A DNA stretch of 64,000 nucleotides from Hirundichthys speculiger (Eukaryota; Chordata; Actinopteri; Beloniformes; Exocoetidae): assembly GCA_018398805.1 (NCBI GenBank), contig JAGFBZ010000708.1:310001-374000 (forward strand), read 5' to 3'. A program made the translations under genes and the position numbers. Below are positions 41,071 to 51,560 of the stretch, piece by piece. The notes under the pieces were generated by a model that was not told the origin of the DNA, searched no databases, and was given only the letters and a program-made list of their open reading frames with translations. Each line of letters begins with the position of its first letter. Within the stretch, counting starts at the first letter, position 1.

Positions 41071-41962
41071 TGTGGGAACTATAATTGTGCTGTGTGGAAT
41101 TATGATTGTGCTTGAATATTTGGATGCATATATTGAGAGCAAAATTAAGTTGAAAAAAGGTCTGCATCTTGTGGGAAGGTGACCCTGAGAAACAGGGGTC
41201 AGGGTATGATTGACAGTCTTAAGAGTATAATCATGAATGTTGTATCTGTCTTACAAGTATAATCATGGATATCACAAATATAATTGTATCAGTCTTAAGA
41301 GGATAATCATGTGTGTTGCAAATATAATGGTATTAGTTATTAAGTGTACTTAGGTAAAAAGAAAAACGATGTATCTGCTTTGAACTGCTCTTAACCTAAA
41401 AGATCTGTAGTCACACGTGATTAGGGAAGCTACACAGAAGGAAAAGTCAGATAGTGCCGTTTAGAGTCTTGGCAAGCTCCCCAGAATAGTGACACGTCTT
41501 ATTAATGCAGAAGTAGCCGTAAATATCGCAGCAGGTAGAAGTGTGGACCCTAGGTCAAAGGAAGTGCACAGAGGCGAGGACGATGAAGTTGCACATCACG
41601 GAATGAGAAGAAGTTGCTTCTTAGAGGCCCAAAGAATGCAAAAGAGGAACTCGGGTCAAACACACACTGTCTCAACTAATTGGTGAATGAGACACCTGTC
41701 ATGCAATATCATTGTGATGTAATCTTGTGTAACCAGGCTTTGCTTGGGTGTATCCTGAAAATGCTAATAAAACCAGCCTGCACAGACCAGAGGTAGAATC
41801 CAGCTGGGCGAAGCAGAAGGACAGACCGTGGGGTCTGTAAGCTGGGTTCTCCCTTTGCAAAGGCAAAATTTGAGAGAGTGTCATGACTATTATTGAATTC
41901 AAATATAATCTTACTTTGAGTCCACAGGTCAGCAGTCCGGGGGAGGTCAGCGAACCTCAACA
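41071..41962 (+). mobile_element. Retrovirus-like solo LTR in an AT repeat
   Basis: The block starts TGTGGGAACTATAATTG and ends GCGAACCTCAACA, with AATAAAA at about 41767, followed by sequence of U5 type. Both sides are alternating AT, with ATATAT next to each end, so a 4- or 6-bp duplication is compatible. At 892 bp it is long for Gypsy and closer to fish endogenous retroviruses. Internal TATAATCATG-type short repeats occur at 41225-41330. No internal coding sequence remains. Confidence 0.62.
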
Positions 41963-42030
41963 ATATATATATATATATCTATATATATAGTATGTATGTG
42001 TATGTGTGTGTGTATGTATGTAGAGATAGA
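41963..42030. repeat. (AT)n/(GT)n microsatellite, right half
   Basis: Alternating AT passing into TATGTGTGTG-type repeats. Confidence 0.85.
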
Positions 42031-42860
42031 CCATGTTTTACTTTTGCTCAGGAAACTTCAAAGTAAAAAGAAAGGGATATGTTATAAACTGACAGCCTAA
42101 GTTTGTTCCTTTAAGGATATTGTTGCACCCCTGTAATGTGTTTTTTGAGAAGCAATGCAGTGCTCCCTGACCTCCTGCCTCCTTATTTAATAGTTGTAAC
42201 TATACTAACTCATTAGAGTATTCAACAGAAATGTTATGTCATGTTCCTGACTTTTTGCCTATAGGGCAATCCCACAACCACATAATATAATATGTAAGGG
42301 GAGAGAACATATGATGATCCTAAGAGTCTTTAAAAAAAAAAAAAAACACACCATAGCTTGGATCCAATAGAGGTGACCAAAGAACATGTCATGTAAGGGG
42401 ACAGCACAGACACTGATCCAGAGCTTTGCAGATCTGTGCCTTTCTGGCCTTCCCTGTGGCTTCCTCCAGTTATTCCAGACACAGTAAACAGGTGTCAATA
42501 ATCATCTCTCTTTGCCGAAATGAAGTAAGCATAGCTTGGAATTTATTGTTTATTGTTCTTCCATGTTTTGTACTTACCCTCTTACTAAATCGGTGCCTTC
42601 CAAATCAGTGTCAGTTTTCTTTTTCTCTTTTTTTTTTTTTTTTTTTTGGAAAACTGGAGATTTTTGTATCTTCCAAAAGCTTCATTTGTTTTTGACTTGA
42701 GCCAATTACTTTTCAGCCTTTTGTTGCCCCTTTCCAACTTTACGAGGTGTAATGATGCCATCAAAGTCAAAATGAGCTAATATTTTCCATGAAATAGTCA
42801 AATGTTTCAGTGTCAACATCTGATATGCTCTACTGGGAATTGAATATTAGTTTAAATACC
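42031..42860. other. No recognisable feature; T-run at 42628-42648
   Basis: AT-rich sequence with homopolymer A (42332) and T (42628) runs. No supported gene. Confidence 0.4.
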
Positions 42861-43954
42861 GACAGCATTGAGACACCTGTCAAAGAGCTCAACATTACCG
42901 AACCATCCTGGAAGGAAGTCCAAGAGGTGGTGAGGAAGGCCAGAACAGGTTCTGCCCCCGGCCCGAAGCGGCATACCTTATAAGGTGTATAAGAAGTGCA
43001 CAATGCTCCTCCGGAGGCTATGGAGGCTGTTCCAGAGGATCTGGAAGAAGGGCATCATTCCATCATGTTGGAAAAAGGCAGAAGGTTGTTTTGTGCCAAA
43101 AGAAGCGAACTCCTCAACCATAGACCAATTTAGAACAATCTCACTGCTAAGTGTAGAATGCAAGATTTTCTTCTCTGTACTGGCAAAGAGGATAAGCTCA
43201 TACATGACTGAGAATCGATTTATTGACACCACTATCCAGAAGGGTGGAATCCCAGGCTTCACTGGGTGTCTGGAACATATAGGAGTTCTCAGTCAGATGA
43301 TTCAGGAGGCCAAGGCCGGCAACGGCAACTTGACTATGGTTTGGCTGGACTTGGCTACTGCCTACGGATCAATCCCTCACACCCTTATCCATGCAGCACA
43401 AGACCATTACCTCATCCGTCAGCACATCAAGGGAATGATCATCAGTTACCTTGGCGGAATCCAGTTACGGTTCAAGACAGCCCACTTTACCACCCAGTGG
43501 CAAAACCTGGAAAATGGAATCGTAACTAGCTGTACAATCTCCCCCATACTCTTCATCATGGGAATGAACCTCCTAATAACACTTGCTGGAAAGGAAGCCC
43601 GTGGCCCAAAAATGCAATTGAGCATCCAACAACCCCCAATAAGAGGTTATATCTGTGACAAATTGGGGAAACATGGACGACCTTACTGTGACGACCACAA
43701 CCCATGTGGAGGCGAGGTGGGTGCTGGCTGTTCTGGACCGCATGGCAACGTGGGCCAGAATGAAGTTTAAGCCAAAGAAATCCAGGTGCATGGTGATCAG
43801 GAAAGGTAAACTGACAAACAGGGTCATGCTGCATGTACAAGGTGAAGTGATTCCATCGATAAAGGAGAATCCAATCAAGTGCCTCGGAAAGTGGTTCGAC
43901 TGCTCACTTACCGACAGGAACAACGTTAGCAGTACAGAAAGGCAGTCAGAGGAA
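42861..43954 (+). pseudogene. R2/HERO-type LINE, reverse transcriptase
   Basis: From 42890 SWKEVQEVVRKARTGSAPGP is the region ahead of RT; one surplus base near 42973 shifts into the frame at 42985. That frame gives RRLWRLFQRIWKKG, WKKAEGCFVPKE, FRTISLLSVECKIFFSVL, motif A VWLDLATAYGSIPH, RFKTAHFTTQWQ and motif B GTIVTS-like GIVTSCTISPILF. A 22-bp insertion at 43651 splits the motif C GYMDDL between Y and M. The frame then goes on at 43673 with MDDLTVTTTTHVEARWVL and ENPIKCLGKWFDCSLTDR, ending at a TAG (43955-43957) where relatives have W. RT primes on cut target DNA; this copy is inactive. Confidence 0.9.
43651..43672 (+). other. 22-bp insertion in the RT catalytic motif
   Basis: Bases between GAGGTTAT and ATGGACGAC have no counterpart in the expected motif C. 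With one base on the left and two on the right they make 25 bases identical to 39428-39452. Removing 22 bases restores the expected spacing, so this is an insertion and not divergence. Confidence 0.85.
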
Positions 43955-43957
43955 TAG

Positions 43958-44740
43958 CTGAGGAGGATCGAAAAATCAGGGCTCCCGGGGAAGTTCAAAA
44001 CATGGCTTTACCAACATGGATTGCTGCCAAGACTCATGTGGCTGTTGACGGTGTATGAAGTTCCCATGACAAGCGCTGAAGGAGTGGAGAGAAAGATCAA
44101 CAAGTACCTCCGAAGATGGCTGGGAATTCCTCCAAGCTTCACTTCAGTAGGTCTCTACATAAGATCAGGACAGCTCCAACTTCCTCCGTCATTAGTGGTA
44201 GAGGAATTTAAGCTAGCAAAGTGCAGAGCCATAATGATGTACAGAGACTCCCAGGACAAAGAAGTCAGTGATGCAGGCATCCTCACAAGATCAGGACGCA
44301 AGTGGGCAGCTGACTCATCTGTTGCTCAAGCTGAAGGTATATTGAAGCTACGTGACATCATCGGAACGCCATACACAGGAAGACAGGGTCTTGGAACTTC
44401 CCACATCCAGCAATGGGGGAAGGCAGAGCCCAAGGACAGAAGAGCCATGATCCAGGAGGAAGTTCAGAACTTGGAAGAGGAAGGACGAAGGGCAAGGGCA
44501 GTGGAGCTAGCGTCCCAGGGAGCATGGACCAAATGGGACCTACCCAAGAGGAAGATCACATGGGGAGATTTATGGAGATTGGAGCCTTTCTGCATCTCAT
44601 TCATGATCAGGTCAGTGTATGACACACTACCAACTCCAACAAATTTGCACAAGTGGGGCCTAAGAGAGGACCCACTGTGCAAGCTTTGCGGCACATATCC
44701 TGTCAGGGTGTAAAACAGCACTTGCCCAAGGAAGATACAG
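43958..44740 (+). pseudogene. R2/HERO-type LINE, thumb and zinc-knuckle region
   Basis: The same frame after the TAG: LRRIEKSGLPGKF, GLLPRLMWLLTVYEVPM, RRWLGIPPSFTSVGLY, RSGQLQLPPSLVVEEFK, and farther on WRLEPFCISFMIRSVYDTLP and LREDPLCKLCG. The CKLCG starts the CCHC knuckle that precedes the endonuclease in this LINE group; a deletion then removes a few residues and moves the frame (HILSGCKTAL in the other frame). Confidence 0.88.
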
Positions 44741-45332
44741 GTGGCGCCATGACAAGGTGCTCAAGACACTCGCTAACACTCTGGAGCAAGAGAGATGCAA
44801 GAAACGCCAACCACATGGGAGAGCAACGCCATCAATTAAATTCGTAAGAGAGGGTCAAAAGCCCTTAACCACAGGAACAGAAAGAACCAGTCTGTTGCAG
44901 AAGGCCTAATCATGGGAAATGAAGGTAGACCTGGGGGGAAGATTGCAATTCCCCCCGGTTGTCCAGACAACCCTGAGGCCAGACGCCGTACTGTGGTCTG
45001 AAGAGGCAAAGAAGATCATCCTCATCGAACTTACAGTCCCATGGGAAGAGGGTTGTGAGCAAACGTTCGAGAGAAAGACCACCAAATACCAAGATCTCTT
45101 GCATGACTGCAGGGGGAAAGGATGGCAGGCATGGCTCTTCCCAGTCGAGGTCGGCTGTAGAGGATTCCCTGCCCAGTCAGTGTGGAGGATGCTCACAGCC
45201 ATTGGGGTGACAGGGAGGGAGAGGAAGACGGCAGTTCGCAGGATGGGGGAGGTAGCAGAAAGAGCCTGTTGCTGGTTATGGAGCAGGAGAGAGGAGCTTA
45301 GCTGGAAGTCAGGGGGAGTTGATGGGCAGTGA
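44741..45332 (+). pseudogene. R2/HERO-type LINE, restriction-like endonuclease
   Basis: The frame from 44919 reads MKVDLGGRLQFPPVV and then LRPDAVLWSEEAKKIILIEL with TVPWEEGCE, the PD...ELT catalytic pattern of restriction-like endonucleases, followed by ERKTTKYQDL with the lysine, AWLFPVEVGCRGFPAQS, and WLWSRREELSW at the end. Its stop is at 45330-45332. A TAA just ahead of MKVDLGG separates it from the part upstream. This enzyme nicks the target for reverse transcription. Confidence 0.88.
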
Positions 45333-45635
45333 CTTGGCCACCACTGTCGACCCACCAATGTTGAGGGTGTTGCGGTTCAGGGTCGAAACACCCAATGATC
45401 TTTGGATACCGCCTGACGACATCAACTCTTCCTGGCCAAGGCTACATTCACCAAAAGTGAATGAAGGAGAAGCATCTTTGGATGTAATTGTAATCAATGA
45501 TTTGCAAATCATTGGGAGCCTTCCTGCTTTTTTTGAATTGGGGTTTGTATTTAAGTCACATTTTAACGAACATTTTTGTGTACTTAAATTTGAATCTTTC
45601 AATGGTAAAAAAGTTGCAAAAGTTGACTGAATATA
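45333..45635 (+). other. LINE 3' region with an open frame
   Basis: A 103-codon frame (45319-45630) begins over the end of the LINE ORF with DLATTVDPPMLRVLRFRVET, text commonly found just after the endonuclease in this LINE family in fish. From about 45450 no relation is visible. I treat it as 3' UTR that happens to be open. Confidence 0.4.
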
Positions 45636-46220
45636 GCATACATATAAACCATAAATTCAAATTTTAAATCTGGGTTTTTCTCATCTCTCTTGTCATTTTT
45701 CTAATATCAATGGACATGTGTAGTTAATTTATCAGTTTTTGAGTTTTTGTATTTAAAACAATTGTTTACCGTTCTTATTACCACATACAGTATAAACTTG
45801 TTTTTTTTAAACCTCTGGTTATTGATTGCTAAAATTCTTGCTCTTCTACGGGATTTGTGCATGTTAGCATGGATAAAGTTCTGAAATGCATAATGTCCAT
45901 AACAGCATTTGCTACTTGTATTCATCTTTTTCCAAAGGCAGAACAATATATGGAAAAAGAGATTCATCGAAAAGAGGAAGACAGAATTATCACTGTGATG
46001 AATAGTTCCACAAATGCTTCCAGAACATCAGCAGACAGACACAGCAATGACTTCTACCACTTTAATCCTACCACAGAAATGGATGGTCACTGACTCAGTT
46101 ACATTTATAATTTTTAGCCCTTGCAGTGTACTGTTGTTGTATTAAAAATAGGATCAGGTCACCATGGCCTGTTTCTCAAGTGTTATTAGTATCTAATGTG
46201 GAATATCTAATCCAATGTGG
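45636..46220. other. No recognisable feature
   Basis: AT-rich; a 78-codon plus frame at 45857 lacks motifs. The segment ends at the octamer that was duplicated by the next element. Confidence 0.4.
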
Positions 46221-47364
46221 TAGGGATGCACGTTAACTGTTTTTTAAAATCGATACCATTAACCAATAACTTTCAGCTCCTAAAGGCCGATACCGATACC
46301 CAATAACACACACATATACCTAAGATCATTACATCAATATTATGAACAAAATCAAAAATAGTTTTGACCCTTTAAATTAACAGATATTTATTTTTTCCAA
46401 TGAAAAACTATTGTCAAGCCTCTCAAACATTTTCGTAAAGCTATCAAACAAACCTATTTGATATCTCACATCAACTTAAATAAACTGCATTACTGACTGA
46501 TATAAAAATAAAGGCTCCTTGAACTGATGGAAATACATGCATCAGAATTACTAACTGAAAAAGATTTATGTTTAAAGGATTTTGACTTGTGTTTCCATTT
46601 AAATTAATACCTTTAAAGTAAATGAGGTTGATTAGTTTTTTTTTTTTTTAAATCTCATGGAAGCTTGAGATGAGAGAGATGAGGGAGAGGAGAGGGGAGG
46701 AGACACTTTCTGCTGGCTTGCTCACGTTAGTGTTAGCTCACGTTAGCATTAGCTCACGTTAGCGTGATTTCAAAACTCCATGGAAGCGATTGTTATGTTG
46801 TAGGTGGCTGATCAGGTTTTACGTATTAAAGCTTGTGCTTCCCTCCTCGTAGAATTCACTCGGAGGATTCGTCACAAATAACCACCAAACTATCTTCTTC
46901 TGAAACTTTAACGAAGTTCCATACCATCGCCGCCATGTTTGTTGTGATCAGTACGCCGTGCTGCAGGCTGCATTCAAGGTGTAAAGTAAATTCCCTCGTT
47001 CCCTCGTTTGCTAGTCGTTCTTTTAGCCTTTTCTATTCTTTTCTTTTTTTATGCGTAACATGTGGGAAAATATTGCAAATATCAATTCAAGTCATCAACC
47101 ACCAAAATTATGACCGAGTTAACGAGTTGTTTTCTGGCATGAGGGGGTATTCTTGATTTTAATTATTGAGTAATCGTTTTTCTGATTATGCCAATGTCAC
47201 TTGAACATAACAGTCACTGCCGGTCATTCAAGGCTCAGAGGGAGCGAGGCACTGCTGTGTTGACAGAAATATATATGTTATCGGGGCTATTCGTCATGAA
47301 ATCGGACTTATCAGAATGACGTCATAATTTCCTGTTATCGGCCGATAGTTTTCGTGCAGGCCTA
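46221..47364. mobile_element. Non-autonomous hAT-like element, family H3
   Basis: The left end TAGGGATGCACG and right end CGTGCAGGCCTA are inverted repeats; next to them GATACCATTAAC and GGCCGATAGTTT are partly complementary. Octamers CAATGTGG (46213-46220) and CATTGTGG (47365-47372) differ at one base. The right 745 bp match 38617-39299. No transposase motif. Confidence 0.87.
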
Positions 47365-47372
47365 CATTGTGG

Positions 47373-48939
47373 GATGTTGGTGTCCTCTATCATTTTTGAG
47401 ACACGTAGCTGTCAGAAGAATTTAGCTCAAGGCTCAACGTATTGATAAACAGTGTTTAAGAATAACTGCATTTCCTCTGCTGATTGTCTTGTGCTGACAA
47501 CTGTTAAAAGTCTCTTACTTTGACTTACGAAGCAACTCACTGCTTACTATTTTAACCCTGCCGGGTTGTGAAACTAAACTCACGCAGGTTAAATACATTC
47601 AGCTTCGGTCCAGTAACTCCGGTGGTGTCACACACTAACCTGTCCGTGCGTCACTGCTCAATTTAAACAAAGGTTTCTAACAACAATTCCTGTTGTTACA
47701 ACAACGGCTGTCTTGTACGCTGTGAGTTACCTGACCTTCTGCTTGTATACAATTGGAGATTAAATCCACCTGCACCCTCTGTCCAATTGTCAAGTGCTTT
47801 AAGTGTTGTACAACTGCCTCACTAGAACTCACTGATTATCGGTTCACTAATATACACTATTAGTAATTTTTAAATAACAGTTTGGCATCCCTGAGTGTTT
47901 TCTAGGCTTCTGCTGGGCACCGCGTTTGCATCGGTAGCCGCGGCATTACTGGCCGGAGGGGCAGGCTGCTGAGTGTCCCGGGGCGCTTTCCAGTTAATTT
48001 CCGGGTTGCGTCGCCTGATTGACAGATAAGGCGTAACATAAAATGTAAAAAAATATATAAAAGATGTATAAAACGGACAAGAAAAGAATTTCAGTTCGTT
48101 ACCTCGTCTCCTTGCCCTAGGAGAACTCACCTGCCTCACTAGAACTAACTAATTATTGGTAAACTATAATACACTATTAGTAATTTTTAAATAACAAATG
48201 TACATGGCTCAGACAGTTTGGTCAAAAATGTACTTGTCTTTGTCTTTGTGAAATTCCTTTAAGCATTTTTTAAAAATGTAACCCTAAGTTTTGTGTGTGG
48301 AGACTCCAGTGTGTTCGGGCTGTGGGAAATGATCGGGCTACAGGTGGGTTTATTCTTCCGTTTGTTATCGGCCAACACGGCAACAGCTGCAGCACTAAAT
48401 CCTCAACCTGGCGCACGCTTGAACTTGCGTACCCAACTTTAACGTCCCCCTAGACACACGTTACAGGTAGGAACCAAGATTCCCCTGAGGAACTGACTAA
48501 ATAATAATAAATAATAAATCATCAGTAAAGAATAATAATACAAAATAATATTAGTAGTGATATAACAAATATAAAATAATCACTATCCCCATAATGACTC
48601 CACATAGTCAATTAATAATGAAATATAAAATAATCCTACAACATAAATGTAGTGCAATAACTTAGTTTACAAAATAATAAGAATATTTACTTGACTTAAA
48701 TAAGATAATATTTTAATTTTATTTTATTTTATTTTATTTAATTTTATTTTAATTTATGTATTAAATGTTATTTTCATTTTATTTTTATTTTTTTTTTTTT
48801 TTTTTTTTGCTTAAATATCGTAACAAGGGATTCACATTTTTATAAAAACCAGCAAAAATATTTGTCCGTCGTAACAAAAACCACGGTACCTTCCAGATTC
48901 CAGATATTTAACAGGTGTGGTAACCCTCAGATGCCATGC
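47373..48939. other. No gene; 64-bp direct repeats and AT-rich tract
   Basis: CCTCACTAGAACT through TTTTTAAATAACA occurs at 47816-47879 and again at 48135-48197 with about eight differences, around 255 bp that include a GC-rich patch (47905-48015). The minus frame 48139-47870 spans this unit but has no domain. At 48705-48810 there is ATTTTATTTT-type low complexity. Confidence 0.45.
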
Positions 48940-49115
48940 CATGTCGCCCTATTGGGTGTGATTGTGTATGTGTATGTGTTTTAGTATGGAGGGTGGGAGG
49001 GAAGGGGTTTTTATTGTGATAATTTGTTTTTAATTCTGTAAAGCACTTTGTGTTGCATGTTTTTGCATGAAAAGCGCTATACAAATAAAGATTGATTGAT
49101 TGATTGATTGATAGA
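48940..49115 (+). mobile_element. L2-type LINE 3' end with (ATTG)n tail
   Basis: CTGTAAAGCACTTTGTGTTGC and AAAAGCGCTATACAAATAAAG followed by ATTG units are the 3' end of a common fish LINE. A relative with a TTTGA tail ends at 62342. Confidence 0.7.
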
Positions 49116-49607
49116 TGGATTAATTAAATCCTCTTGATCAGAACTGAGCATGTTTTTATACCAGTTACTTCAATTATTTTGACAGAAATTTCCTTTTATG
49201 TTAACATGAACTTTAAAAAAAAAAAAAAAAGTTAAGAAATATTTTTAAAAAAATATTCATTTTTGTGTCATTTTATTCAAAAATATTCTTCATAAGTTAA
49301 ATCCTCTTTAGAACCAAAACAGAATTATGATCTTGAAGAGGGATTAGTTTGACATCAAATTCAAATTTGTCATCATAAATATACAACTCATGTTAACTGA
49401 TATTGAGTTAATACTTCCAAATGGCTGCAACAACAATATACAATGTGACAAAGGTTTCCAAAAGTATAATTTCACTGGGTGTCAAATGCTTTTTGTCCTT
49501 TCTCTGATTTCTGGATTTTACAAAAAAATGCTCAGCACTAATTAATCTTTTGCAACAGATTGATTTCTGAATTATTTCTGTATGTTTGCTCATCAAGTTT
49601 GTTTGTG

Positions 49608-49700
49608 GCACTGTGATGGACAGGCGATCTGTCCAGGGTGTTCCCTGCCCTTCACCGAATGACGACTGGGCTGGACTCCAGCTGATGTCCTTCACAATGA
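49608..49700 (+). mobile_element. V-SINE tail fragment
   Basis: GTGATGGACAGGCGATCTGTCC and GGGTGTTCCCTGCCCTTCACC resemble the 3' part of the SINE at 2219 and its genomic relatives. The head is absent. Confidence 0.42.
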
Positions 49701-50056
49701 ATTGAGACTGAAGGCGGTCTGGACCTGGTTTGAGTGGATTAGCTCCTGTATGAGAGTGTGCTAATTGATTTAAGGCACATGTTTCAAAGACAAGGTCCGT
49801 GGGCCAAATGTGGCCCGTCACGTCATTTTATGTGGTCCTTGAGAGCTTGTCCATTATTGGCTTAAATTTTAAAGCAATATTTTAAGACTTAAAATAAGCT
49901 TACACCGCTCTAAAGCGCATATTGACAATAAACTACATCTCCCACAATGCATTTCATTGTCACCCACAAAAATAACGGTATCTCACCATGAGCAAGAAAT
50001 CAAAGGATTTTGAGAACTGATGGACTTAAGAAAAACCTCTACAAACTAACCCCAAC

Positions 50057-50275
50057 ATGACCAAGAAAAGAGAAATTGATGCACAAGGAAGATAGTTTCA
50101 TGAACGACGGGAAAAGGAATACACGTTTTTACCTCAGGGTGAAATAACAATAGTATGTCTTTTGTGTTATGAGGCGGCGTCAGTCGTGAAAGAGTTTAAT
50201 CTACGTCAGCATTTTGACAGCAAACACGGCCCACAAGAAAAACAAAGAATCGCTTCCACTTCTGAAACCAAGGTA
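50057..50275 (+). pseudogene. hAT transposase first exon (BED finger)
   Basis: From ATG 50057: MTKKREIDAQGR, a TAG, then FHERREKEYTFLPQGE and VCLLCYEAASVVKEFNLRQH with FDSKHG. This is the N-terminus of hAT proteins related to GTF2IRD2: C-x2-C, then H-x4-H. The stop in the middle and the loss of all later exons make it inactive. Confidence 0.65.
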
Positions 50276-50294
50276 ATGGATACTCTCAGTGACG

Positions 50295-50332
50295 TTTACA
50301 GAGTCCGTTACCATGGCAACGGACTCTGTAAA
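50295..50332. repeat. Perfect 15-bp inverted repeat
   Basis: TTTACAGAGTCCGTT and AACGGACTCTGTAAA are separated by ACCATGGC. The position is the internal deletion junction area of the hAT fragment. Confidence 0.9.
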
Positions 50333-50582
50333 CATCACCTGTGCGAGAGCAGGTTTACAACTATAAAAACTGAGTTTAATTTAATAATGAGTTAAGTATT
50401 TGAAACTTTAATACATAACAAATACAGAAACAGTTATTTAACAATATAATGAGGTGTAGTTTAATTTATTTTGATTTATATTGCATTTTGTTACATTCAT
50501 GCTGTCAATCTGGCCCTTCGAGGGCCGCCATGATGCTGATGTGGCCCTCAGTGGAAATGAGTCTGACACCCCTAATTTAAGG

Positions 50583-51249
50583 TTTATTTCCTCAGGAACT
50601 GTTTTTTGATTGTTTGTTTTTAACAGTATTTAAATTGTTTTTTAAATTATTTCCCTGATATTGTCCATAACCTCTTTTAAACTGTCCCCAAGTCTTGAAG
50701 GATAACAGGACATCTGTATACCCAGAGTCATGTAGACCAGGTGATGGTTTTTAATCAATAGCTGTTAATTCAGTGATTTAATGGCCTTCATAATGACCTG
50801 CTAAATGATAAATATAGAATTGGTAGGGAAAGTAATTTCCGTTGTGAGCTGATAGTCCTTTACTGACCACAGAACTCCTCATTATAAACAGATGTTGACG
50901 CTCAATTTACCCCTTCAGCCTCTGTCATCTCTTTGAACATTATTTTGCAATAAAGTCAGTCTGTAGTTGATTGATAAACCTGGCTTGCTGTCTTCTGCCT
51001 CTGTCAACATTTAACCAGGAAATGAACTTTTTTAATGTAAACATACAGGAGGAATTCCCCATAAGTCAACAACTGTACATCTGTGACCTCCACTGAAGTT
51101 ACACCTCTGCTCACCTCACCTCCCTCACAATGAGTTTACCAACCGAAAACCCATTTCCTATTCATGATGGTAATCACAGAGGCCACCTGAACAAGAGCAT
51201 GTTATTAGGAAGATTTCCAGAGTCTGCCACAAAAATGTTTATAGAAAAT
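50583..51249. other. No recognisable feature
   Basis: AT-rich sequence without supported features. Confidence 0.4.
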
Positions 51250-51560
51250 ATAATAATTAGGGCTGGGCAAGTTAATGCTCATTAATTTATTAATGCTGAC
51301 ATTTATTTTATTGCACGTTAACTCATGTTGCTCACATGCTTTTGTTTTGAAAAGTCTGTTACTGGCTGCTGCAGAACCGGAAAAACAATTGATGACAAAA
51401 ACATGCAGAAAAGCTAAAACAGACATGGAGAACGGTAAAAATCAGTGAACTTTACAGTTCGCGTAGCAACTCAGGTAGCAATAGTAACAATTCTGTCTGA
51501 AAAAAAAATTCTGGATTGCAACAAAACTGTTAAACCCCTTTGTTCCTCCATGTTACACCT

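Larger units (their letters stand above)
49776..50574 (+). mobile_element. hAT element fragment with perfect 8-bp duplication
   Basis: Octamer ATTTAAGG is on both sides (49768-49775 and 50575-50582). The right end GGAAATGAGTCTGACACCCCTA is the terminus known from GTF2IRD2/ZBED-like hAT elements; the left end CACATGTTTCAAAGAC is its diverged partner, and CCAAATGTGGCCCGT pairs with GCGGCC/GTGGCCCTC motifs on the right. It keeps only the first transposase exon. Confidence 0.92.

Noticed and set aside
45319..45630. Separate 103-codon gene after the LINE
   Set aside because: It begins inside the LINE ORF end and its first part is LINE-family sequence; no independent domain.
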